From Chlorokybus atmophyticus (Eukaryota; Streptophyta; Chlorokybophyceae; Chlorokybales; Chlorokybaceae), in assembly GCA_009103225.1 (NCBI GenBank), contig RHPI01001116.1:51232-115231 (forward strand): a stretch of 64,000 nucleotides of DNA. Reading direction: 5' to 3'. Position 1 is the first letter of the stretch. Each line of letters starts with the position of its first letter. The translations under genes were made by a program, and so were the position numbers. The notes under the pieces are model-generated. The model did no database searches, had not been told where the DNA came from, and was given only the letters and a program-made list of their open reading frames with translations. Positions 11,261 to 19,945 of this stretch are shown here, in pieces.

Positions 11261-11773
11261 TGTTACAATTGGGGCCCGACCACTAGGCTATGGTAGTAAA
11301 AGACACTACCATGAGTGAAGTCTGTCACAATTTATCCCCATTTGTGACATTCCTCCCCAATTTAACCCATAAGTTCCTCATAATCCAATGAGGCACTAGC
11401 CCACATCGCCGTGTTCGCGACCGTACCACGATCGGTCTGCACGCGGCCTGTTTCGGATCCGGCCCACGAACGGTCCTGACCGACTGAACGAACGACCATC
11501 CTCACCGCGCGACCTGCCATCGCAGCGCGACCGCTCACGCGGCCTTAGGTTGAACTGGCTCAGCGCGCAGGTCGTGATCCCGCGCCCAGCCTAGGGCAAG
11601 CCGCCCCAAATGTTTTGTTATTGCCTTGGATCTGCCTTAGTCCCCTACGGGAATTGACCCTGAGACGTCAAGCTCTGTTACCATTGTAACAATTGGGGCC
11701 TGACCACTAGGCTATGGTAGTAAAAGACACTACCATGAGTGAGGTCTATCACAATTTATCCCAATTTGTGACA
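11261..11773 (-). mobile_element. Complete miniature element of family A in reverse orientation (513 bp)
   Basis: On the minus strand an 89-bp LTR (11773-11685) is followed by TGGTAACAGAGC, which matches the initiator-Met primer site TGGTATCAGAGC at 11 of 12 positions. The family A interior comes next, then GGGGAGGAA and the second 89-bp LTR (11349-11261). I count five differences between the two LTRs. It lies head-to-head with the plus-strand units and has no target duplication of its own. Confidence 0.8.
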
Positions 11774-11778
11774 CACAA

Positions 11779-12274
11779 GCCAGTCGAAAATGGCTGTTTG
11801 CGTTTTGGGAGCAAACTCAGAAGGTCGAGCGAAAGCCTGAACAGGCGGTTCACTGCCATCACGTTGAAGGCGCTCGAGCATATTCAGAACACGTTTGCCT
11901 TCAATCATTTGTGTGTCTCCCAATGCCGCCCCACAAACGTGGTGAGCTTTGAGACTGTAGCTGCCATATCAAAGAGGAAGTTAATGAGTGAGTCAATGGC
12001 CTCATGAGGATCCTCATCATAGGTGCCAAAGAAATGGTCCATAAAATTCTGTTTCGTTATGTGACCGGAAATTTTCAGGAGATGGTGGTGGAGGTGGGCC
12101 ATCAGGCTCCATTAAGTCGTCCACGGTTGTACCCGCTTGCGATTCATCCGGTACAACATCTGGGTTTGGGACATCTTTCATGGAATGGTATTCCTCCTCA
12201 CGGGATGGTTGCCCCTTTTCCGAATTTTCCGCTTTTGAGGTGGGCATCGAGTGCTTGTCCATTTGTCTGCACAA
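11779..12274 (-). pseudogene. Gag N-terminal part of element 1, separated by the 9831-11773 insertion
   Basis: On the minus strand an open frame runs to 11779 (GKRVLNMLERLQRDGSEP, then TQTAIFDWL) and continues exactly in frame at 9830 (VKLRHYVNSLR) when the insertion and one copy of CACAA are removed. Further upstream two frames overlap, one with FDMAATVSKLTTFV and one with a Pro-rich acidic stretch, so there are at least two additional frame changes. The first plausible Met is near 12274. Confidence 0.65.
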
Positions 12275-13136
12275 CAGGCAAAATGGGATAGTGAGAATCT
12301 CACCAACGGAACAGGCTCAACAAAACAGTCGGATTGACCGTAAGTTGGCTTAAGTCTCAAACAGAGTCCAAACTAGTCTCGAATCAGGAATAGATGAATC
12401 CAACATATCACCAAATAGAAAAAGTCTGAATGGGATGATAAGGGCCCAACCTTAAAATAATCCCAAACACAGTCCCGATTTTCAGCACTGAGGCAAAGAG
12501 GGAGTTGTTGGGACTACCCGGGTGAGGGGACAAATGTCCTAGTCCCGTCCCTCAAACTGTCCCAAACTGAGTCCGCAGTCTCTAGGCAAGAAGCCAGAGG
12601 GGGAGGGTTCAAAAACAGCCCCGAGGTGGATTTACGGACGGGGGTGTTGCCCACACAGATGAGTCGCAGCAGCAGGCAGTGATTGGCAATGGCAAAGCAA
12701 TGATGATCAGCAATCACTAACTATGCACTGCAATAACTGTGCAACAATCACTGCGTGCAACTTAATGACAGTGCAATCATGGTGTGACAAGCAGTGATAA
12801 AGTGCACTAGCAAGCCCACACACACACATGCACTGGCAAGCACTGATAGGCAGCGATAGTCAATGACAGTGCGGTGGCATGACAAGCAGTGAATATACAC
12901 AAACAAGCACATGCACACGCACGCCCTGGCAAGCACACGCAAGCACGGACAACTCGCTAAATGACAGTGCACCTCTCATGTCGGCGGCGGTATCGGCTAT
13001 TGCTCAACGTAGAGGTGACGCAGGGAAGCAAACTTGAAAGGCTGGTGGCGCGGACGAATGGTGAGGTAGCTGCCGCCGCCGGCGATTAATGCAAAGCAAG
13101 GTGCCGCCGCCAATAAGTAGTCACATCACCCATCAG

Positions 13137-13148
13137 CTCCGATACTAA
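13137..13148 (-). other. Primer binding site next to an LTR end (probably element 1)
   Basis: The minus strand reads GTTACA, then TTAGTATCGGAGCTG. GTTACA is the 3' LTR terminus seen in every LTR of this block. The following TAGTATCGGAGC resembles the plant-type initiator tRNA-Met primer site TGGTATCAGAGC at 10 of 12 positions. Its position upstream of the element 1 gag suits that element. Confidence 0.55.
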
Positions 13149-13802
13149 TGTAACAGATGCCGGCGTCGCCGCTGACAACCCTTCAATCCTCCACCCCAAC
13201 ACCCACACCGCCAGCAACAAGCCTGTCAAGTCGCTGGCAGCATGACGCTGCGGCAGATATCAACCCTGCAGATGGGGTAACCATTGGAAATCTGGTGTGA
13301 GCCAATCAAAGCTCAGATACCTAACGATAAAGTACCTATCGCAATAGCTGGCTATAGTAATATGCTTGAATAGGCGGTCCTACACCCGTTGGGACTTATA
13401 TCAAATACTAAAATTGAATATAAGCGAGGAACCGTAGAAAAGAGGTGTAAATAACTATACATATTAACACAAATGAAGCTCGTGTAGCCAATTTAGGTCG
13501 TAATAATGTCCCCGATACTATTGCTCCCGTTACAATGCATGTTGTGCTTGCGCCACAGACCTGTGTCATGCAGCGCTTTTGCAGTGCATGTTTTGATTGA
13601 GGTTAGGTTACATGGGTTTGGTGATGGGCATGTGTGTGGCCATCTCTTACGCGGGCGCGCTTTGCACGCGATCCCCGCGTCATTGTCATCGTTTGGTGGT
13701 GTTGCAACTGTTGGAGTCAGACACCTTGTACATCTGTGCCGGTGGAGTGCTCATATGTCACTTCATTGCGGCAACATCGCCAGCATGCGCTTTCAGGGTG
13801 GC
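13149..13802 (-). repeat. Probable remnant 5' LTR or flank of element 1, cut by element 2
   Basis: The stretch starts (plus strand) with TGTAAC, the reverse of the GTTACA LTR terminus, directly beside a primer site. It has no coding signal and contains a TATATAAG-like motif on the plus strand. Element 2 begins at 13803 after GTGGC, so the rest of this LTR, if that is what it is, could continue after 19945. No second copy was found to prove it. Confidence 0.35.
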
Positions 13803-14662
13803 TGTAACGTGGGACACACACTTACCTGCTCGTGTATGTGACATACTTGTGCACACGCACAAGAACTTCTTCACAACATACCACGGTGCAGCACCTTGTT
13901 GAAGGTATGACCAGCACCGCAACGGGATGGAGAGGATGCACAACAAACCCTCCAATCAGCTTACACACATTCAAGCACACCCTACTCACGTGCAAGGCTG
14001 CTACGGACACTACACCCCACTTGGGATGAGAGGGAGAGCCCCTTGAACAACTGAACTGAAATAGGCACCCCACACACAAGAGTCGAGTATGCACATGCTG
14101 AGCTGCCTCAACACTTGTTGAGGCCGTTCATATACCCCCTCTTTGCTGCTCTCCGACCTAGAACAACCATGTCCAAGGCTACTTGCCTTGTCATGGCTGC
14201 GTTGACCTATACTCATGCCTAGGAGCTGCCACATCAGCCCTAGGACATCTTGTCAACGCCCAAGACTGATCACACATCAGCCTCGGACATTGTGAACGCC
14301 CAGGGCTGGTCACATCAGTCTAGGACCTCATACATATCCATACATATGCGGACATATGCATACACATGCATACATCCCTCATATCCGCACATATGAACTC
14401 ATATGCGGACACATGCATGCATATGCAACCATATGCATATACATGCGGACATATGACACCGACCAGCTCTGTACTTGCTAGTAGACAGTGCCTATGTGTA
14501 GCTACAACGCCCTTGCACATCAAGTGCACAAGAACTAACTTCATGAGCACATATGCCAAGTACTACACAACTTGACTATACGGGATCCTCACTTAGTTCT
14601 TCTTACTTACCACATAAGTAAGGAACATGAGAGTGACTTTTGCCAGCCTTGTGGGCGTGACA
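13803..14662 (-). repeat. 3' LTR of element 2
   Basis: This is the 860-bp repeat whose minus-strand copy starts TGTCACGCCCACA and ends GTTACA. It contains a cluster of overlapping CATATGC/CGGACATATG words (about 14340-14455). The inner edge abuts the polypurine tract at 14663-14671. Confidence 0.9.
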
Positions 14663-14672
14663 TTCCTCCCCA
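14663..14672 (-). other. Polypurine tract of element 2
   Basis: The minus strand reads GTGGGGAGGAA immediately before the LTR start TGTCAC. It primes plus-strand DNA synthesis in LTR elements and is almost the same as the tract of the family A miniature elements. Confidence 0.75.
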
Positions 14673-14889
14673 CTTGCATTGCAACTCCCATGTAGCAAAC
14701 AATGGAGCTCATTGCCCCGCACGATGATTGCCAGCCAGGTTGGCCAAGCCTGCTGAACCATCGCACACTACGCGTAAAATAAAATGCAAGTCGCGGGAGT
14801 GACAACCAACTCTGATACTAAGTACCAGTGCGCGCGTATTGGCATGTCACATAGAAGAGAAAGTTGTGCGTGTTTGTACGCCTATGTTG

Positions 14890-16241
14890 CAACCCGAGCA
14901 CATGCTCTCAAGTGGCACCTATGGATTTGAGCTCACTCTCAAACTCACCCATCTTGTCAGCACAGTTTTTCACGTTGGAAATAGGCTCCCAGGTGTTATG
15001 CTGTTCGCCATAACCAAGCCACTTGACAAGATATTCAGTGCGGAATGTCTTCTTGTACTTCCGGACCTCTTGCCAACATCTGCCTTAACCTCATACTCGA
15101 GGTCTCCCTCTACCTCACATGGAGGTGGAGGAGGCTGCACCGGGCCATCACTTCTGTATGGCTTCAACAGTGCCTCATGGAACACACTGTGGATTCGCAT
15201 GCTCTTTGGCAATTCAAGCCTAAAGGCACGGTCACAATAGCTGCTGTGATTGTGAACGGCCCTAGCCACCTGGGTAGAAGTTTGCGCACACCACTAGTCT
15301 TGAGTCTAATGTGCTTAGAACTCAGCAAGACCTTGTCTCCTTCTTTAAGACCAGCACTAGGCTTGCGCTGCCGATCAGCATACATCTTTTGCCAATCTTG
15401 GGCTGTTCTCAAGCAGTCCTTGGCACTTGCCAATGCAGCATGCATCTGCTCTGTAAAGTCTCTAGCTGTTGGCACTTTGCTAAATGGCTGAACTTGCAGA
15501 GACATTGGTGTCAACGGATGACGACCATAGTTGGGAAAGAACGGAGTGCTGTGCGTTGACTCTTGCCATGCATTCTTTACAGCAAACTTGGCCAATGCAA
15601 GGTGCACATCCCAGTCATCAAACTTGGGTGACGTGTAGTGGCGCAGCACGTCTTTAAACACCTGGTTTGCACGCTTCGTCTGTCCATCGCTCTGTGGATG
15701 GTAAGCGGTGCTCAAGCTCTGCGTAGTTCCCAAGTATTGGCACACAGCCTGCCAGAACTGACTGGTAAACCTGGGATCACGGTCTGATACCAACTTTTTG
15801 GGTACACCATGCAGTTTGAACACCTTGTTCACAAAAGCATACGCAAACTCTTGCGCGCTCACATCTGTGCGGCTCGAACCAGACCATCTTAGTCAACCGA
15901 ACAAAGACAATGATGGCATCATGCCCTTGTTTTGTCTCGAGCAGATCTGTGATCAGATCCATGCTAACACTTTCCCATTGATAGCTTGGGATAGCCAACA
16001 GCTTAAGTAGCCCTGCTGGCTTGCGTTGTGAGGCCTTGTCACGTTGACAAGTTTCACAACTTTGCACATACTTGGTTGCATCAGCAACAAATGTCGGCCA
16101 CCAGTACTGTCGCTGCAGTAACTTGATACTCTTGGTCATGCCCATGTGACCGCTGTATACAGCATTGTGTGCCTCAAACAAGCATTCTTGCCTAAGTCCG
16201 AGTGCATCTGGCACAATCAACTTGCCCTCGCGGTACCACAA
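14890..16241 (-). pseudogene. Integrase and chromodomain of element 2
   Basis: The frame at 16241-15777 contains the integrase zinc-binding part (HNAVYSGHMGMTKSIKLLQR, then CETCQRDKA) and the start of the core (WESVSMDLITDL). The frame at 15862-15164 continues with SDRDPRFTSQFW and HPQSDGQTKRANQ. Counting 35 residues from the second catalytic Asp leads to Lys (codon at 15676-15674) where Glu is required. A chromodomain follows: EYEVKADVG in one frame, then after a frameshift TEYLVKWLGYGEQHNTWEP around 15040-14985. Loss of the Glu should abolish integration activity. Confidence 0.85.
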
Positions 16242-17212
16242 CCCTTTGTGACAAGTGATCTTGTCGTCTCCTTGCTTGAGCAGCTCGGCAAACCAGTGTC
16301 AAGTGCATAAGCCCGTGGTAGACGTGCCACAAGTCTTCAACATCAACAGCCAATGGGTCCTCCCCACTTGCATTGGAAGCTACCATTGGTGCATCACCGC
16401 TGGCTGCCTCACTTGCAACTGGCAACTCACATGTTGCTGGCTGCGTTGATGTACAAGCACCTGTGTCATCAGACTGTGCCCACCCTTGACTGTGTGCACG
16501 TGCACGAGTCGTTGCTGCCAATAAGAAAGGCGAGCAACTCAAGGGATCTGCCACAGTCACCCTACCTGAACGATACACCCAAGTAAAGTTGAAACGCGAC
16601 AAAATTTCAGCCCACCTTGCTTGTCTTTGGGACAGGGTTGGTTGGGTCTGAAAGAAAACAAGTGGGTTGTGATCAGTAATTACCGTGAACCCACCTTCCA
16701 CCCCTTCCAGATAGCAGCGCCACTCCTGTAGCGCATGGACCACTCCCAACAACTCTTGCTCAGTTGTGGTATAGTTTCTCTCAGCAGGAGAGAACTTGTT
16801 GCTCAAGTACGCAAGAGGGTGTCCATTCTGAAGCAACACAACTCCCGTGCCATTTAGAGATGCATGTGCTAATCACCTCAAAGGGCCTGGTGAAGTCTGG
16901 CAACTGTAACACAGGTGCTATCACCAAAGCCTCTTTGATAGAGTCCAAGGCAACCTGTTGCCCGTGTCCCCACCTCCACACAACCTTGTCACGTAGCAAG
17001 TTTGTGAGAGGAGCAACTCGCGATGAGTATCCAAGGATGTACTTCCAAAAATAGTTGCTTAGCCTCAAGAATGCTCGCAGCTCATGCACGTTTTTGGGTG
17101 CGGGCCATTCTTGGACCTTAGCAACCTTCTTGGGGTCAGGGCGCACGCCCTCCTTGCTTACAATGTGCCCCAAGAACTCAAGTTCCGTGTTCCGAAACTC
17201 ACACTTGGGCAT
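16192..17212 (-). pseudogene. RNase H region of element 2
   Basis: The frame at 17212-16781 covers the end of RT and the connection (ELEFLGHIVSKEGVRPDPKK). The frame at 16839-16192 continues with NGHPLAYLSNKFSPAERNY, FTVITDHNPLVFF and FTWVYRSGRVTVADPLS, the RNase H core and its junction to integrase. A frameshift lies near 16850-16860. Confidence 0.85.
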
Positions 17213-17850
17213 GTACGCAGCATTTCAACAACCTCACGCACATGTGTAACATGTGACTCAGGGTCTTTACTGAAGACCATGATGTCATCCAAGTACACAA
17301 GTACTGTCTTCCCAATCAGCTTGTGAAACACATGGTTCATCATAGCTTGAAAGGTAGCTGGCGCATTCGTCAGCCCAAATGGCAGCACTTTGTACTGAAA
17401 GTGTCCCACAGGCGTTTCAAACGCTGTCTTGGGCACATCTTCCGGTGTGATCCGGATCTGGTGATACCCACTGATCAAGTCCAAGGAGCTGAACACTGAG
17501 GCCCCGCTCAGTTGATCAAGCAAATCATCTATCCTTGGCGACGGATACCTATTCTTAATGGTAAGCTTGTTCAAGGCCCTATAGTCCACGCACATGCGCA
17601 GCCTGCCGTCCTTTTTAGATACGAACAGAATGGGTGCTCCAAAGGGAGAGCTACTTGGCTCAATCAATCCCTTCACAAGGCCCTGATTTGCCTCTCCATG
17701 TCCGCAAACTCAGCTGGACTTAGCCTATACACAGGCCTATATGGAGGTTGTCCTCCTGATACGAGAGGGATAGTGTGCCACACTTCCCGCTCAGGAGGCA
17801 ACTCAGGCAACTCAGCTTGAAACACATCAGAATACTCATGCAGCAGAGCG
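17158..17850 (-). pseudogene. Reverse transcriptase of element 2
   Basis: The frame at 17676-17158 carries the RT core: SPFGAPILFVSKKDGRLRMC, VDYRALNKLTIKNRYPSPRI, SGYHQIRITPED, KVLPFGLTNAPATFQ and the catalytic YLDDIMVF. The N-terminal finger region (SPAEFADMERQ) is in another frame just upstream, so at least one frameshift separates it. Most RT motifs are intact, consistent with a young element. Confidence 0.88.
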
Positions 17851-18161
17851 TCAGAAGTGCATTGTCCGGTGAGCTGCTAATAGTCTCACTGGGTGGAGTG
17901 GTGCCCTCATCGTTGGCAAGTGGCTTGACGAGGACCAGAAGAGGTTCAGCACCTTTCCGCACAGCTCTTTTCACCTGCATGGCACTCAACAACAGAGGGA
18001 ACGGTGACACATCACTTGATGTGTCGCCGTGAGTAGAGGGCATGACATCACACCCTTCAGCTCTGAGGGTCACACGCCCTTGCCTTTTGCGCACGCTGCA
18101 AACTTTGCAGCGTGCCTTGAAGGCCAGTGTCTGCATCTGTGCGCAGGCCATTAGCACGCTC

Positions 18162-18782
18162 TTAACGAGCACCGAGAATGACATCAACACCTGGTACTTT
18201 AACTGGCACAACCAAGAACCTCAGTTGAGCATGGTAGCCTTGCACACGCAAAGACAGATGCACGGACCCTTTGACTGAGATCTCATGCTCATCAAGTGAG
18301 GTCACTGCCTCACTTGCCTTCTGTGACGGGTTCACACCCCCGTTGGCCTGCAACATAGCAGTCTCAAACACGTCAAGGCTTGCGACATCCTTGCCAGCAA
18401 CATCAAGACGTGGGGAAGCCCCTTCCCACATGCGGGCAGCACATCCCCGCAAGTAGGATGCCAAAAGCGACACCGCTTTGGCCTCAAGCCCAGGCAATAC
18501 CTCAGCGGCATGCAACACACGCTTACAACCAGAAAGCCAGTCACGCACGGCAACACCAAGATCCTTGCCCTTCCCATCATGGGCACCGGAAAAGAATTCC
18601 AAGCGTGGCATCTTGTGGGTGTTTGCGGCTGCCATCTTGGCTAGCTGCTGCTCGTGTTGCTCCTTCATGGAGGCATTGGCCGTGACCATGGCTTGCACCT
18701 GGTTTTGCAGCTCCATCACTTGGGCCGCGAGTGCGTTGGCATTCGGATCGGTCGTTGTCGACGGAAAATCTGCTCTACACAC
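18162..18782 (-). pseudogene. Shortened gag fused to protease tail, element 2
   Basis: The 207-codon frame starts with a coiled-coil-like Gln/Met-rich segment (QVMELQNQVQAMVTANASMK), continues with capsid-like sequence (WLSGCKRVLHAAEVLPGLEA) and ends directly in the protease C-terminal half (VPGVDVILGAR). No CCHC zinc knuckle and no DTGA or DSGA active site lies between them, so several hundred bases are probably deleted. The next frame (18211-17720) encodes the protease to RT linker. Confidence 0.72.
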
Positions 18783-19067
18783 AAGCGCACAAGCACGTAA
18801 TGAGTGTAGTGTTCAACACACACACGCGCGCACAAGTCCAGCTGTGCACGCAGCAAAACGCAGCAAAAATGCACACAACTAGTGCGCAAATCAGCGTCAA
18901 TACAACCCACACCGTGCATGCAAGTGTGCGTGCAGCTGGTGCAACCAACTACATGCACAATCAGCGTGCAAACACTGCCATGTAGCGCGTGCAAGCAAAG
19001 AATGCAACACACGCACCGTGTAGCAAGTGTACAAGCTGATGGGCAAGCATGCAAGGCTTGAAAACAA

Positions 19068-19079
19068 GCTCCGAGACCA
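19068..19079 (-). other. Primer binding site of element 2
   Basis: Directly after the 5' LTR the minus strand reads TTGGTCTCGGAGCTTG. TGGTCTCGGAGC matches the initiator tRNA-Met primer site of plant LTR elements at 10 of 12 positions. Confidence 0.65.
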
Positions 19080-19080
19080 A

Positions 19081-19940
19081 TGTAACATGGGACACACACT
19101 TACCTGCTCGTGTATGTCACATACTTGTGCACACGCACAAGAACTTCTTCACAACATACCACGGTGCAGCACCTTGTTGAAGGAATGACCAGCACCGCAA
19201 CGGGATGGAGAGGATGCACAACAAACCCTCCAATCAGCTTACACACACTCAAGCACACCCTACTCACGTGCAAGGCTGCTACGGACACTACACCCCACTT
19301 GGGATGAGAGGGAGAGCCCCTTGAACAACTGAGCTGAAATAGGCACCCCACACACAAGGGTCGAGTATGCACATGCTGAGCTGCCTCAACACTTGTTGAG
19401 GCCGTTCATATACCCCCTCTTTGCTGCTCTCCGATCTAGAACAACCATGTCCAAGGCTACTTGCCTTGTCATGGCTGCGTTGACCTATACTCATGCCTAG
19501 GAGCTGCCACATCAGCCCTAGGACATCTTGTCAACGCCCAAGACTGATCACACATCAGCCTCGGACATTGTGAACGCCCAAGGCTGGTCACATCAGTCTA
19601 GGACCTCATACATATCCATACATATGCGGACATATGCATACACATGCATACATCCGTCATATCCGCACATATGAACTCATATGCGGACACATGCATGCAT
19701 ATGCAACCATATGCATATACATGCGGACATATGACACCGACCAGCTCTGTGCTTGCTAGTAGACAGTGCCTATGTGTAGCTACAACGCCCTTGCACATCA
19801 AGTGCACAAGAACTAACTTCATGAGCACATATGCCAAGTACTACACAATTTGACTATACGGGATCCTCACTTAGTTCTTCTTACTTACCACATAAGTAAG
19901 GAACATGAGAGTGACTTTTGCCAGCCCTGTGGGCGTGACG
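19081..19940 (-). repeat. 5' LTR of element 2
   Basis: This is the second 860-bp copy, with the same CATATG-word cluster at about 19618-19733. Its outermost base is changed (plus-strand GTGACG, not GTGACA), so the minus-strand start is CGTCAC. GTGGC follows at 19941-19945. Confidence 0.9.
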
Positions 19941-19945
19941 GTGGC

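Larger units (their letters stand above)
9831..11773 (+). mobile_element. Chimeric array of two miniature LTR retrotransposon families (TRIM-like), inserted as one unit
   Basis: The 1943-bp unit consists of six LTR-like blocks of 78-89 bp, five of them beginning TGTCAC and ending in CA, plus internal regions with primer-site-like and polypurine sequences but no coding capacity. Plus-strand order: LTR-B (9831-9909), partial A internal region, LTR-A (10013-10101), A internal, LTR-A (10432-10520), partial A internal, LTR-A (10752-10840), B internal, LTR-B (11182-11259); then a complete A element in reverse orientation (11261-11773). The direct repeat CACAA flanks the whole unit at 9826-9830 and 11774-11778. 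Absence of ORFs, short LTRs, a primer site and a purine tract are the definition of TRIMs. The family names A and B are mine. Confidence 0.85.
5467..13148 (-). mobile_element. Element 1: decayed chromodomain Ty3/gypsy retrotransposon (chromovirus), interrupted
   Basis: Read on the minus strand the order is primer site (13137-13148), leader, gag (about 12.27 kb down to 11779, then 9830 to about 9.2 kb), zinc knuckle, protease, reverse transcriptase, RNase H, integrase and chromodomain (stop near 5467). Integrase before chromodomain at the C terminus defines a Ty3/gypsy chromovirus. Frames shift several times and a stop follows the protease active site, so it is not functional. Gag is split by the 9831-11773 insertion; removing that unit and one CACAA copy restores one open frame. 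A 3' LTR was not found near 5.4 kb, so that end appears truncated close to the HSP20 promoter. The upper boundary is the inferred end of the 5' LTR at 13149. Confidence 0.82.
13803..19940 (-). mobile_element. Element 2: chromodomain Ty3/gypsy retrotransposon with intact LTR pair
   Basis: Two 860-bp LTRs (13803-14662 and 19081-19940) differ at only about a dozen positions by eye. The element is flanked by GTGGC at 13798-13802 and 19941-19945. On the minus strand the order is LTR, primer site (19079-19068), gag, protease remnant, RT, RNase H, integrase, chromodomain, polypurine tract, LTR. The outer terminal base of the 19940 LTR is G on the plus strand where the other LTR has A. The LTR pair implies fairly recent insertion, yet the coding region is damaged: gag and protease are deleted in part, integrase has lost its catalytic Glu and the chromodomain is frameshifted. 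It would need help from another copy to move. Confidence 0.92.
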
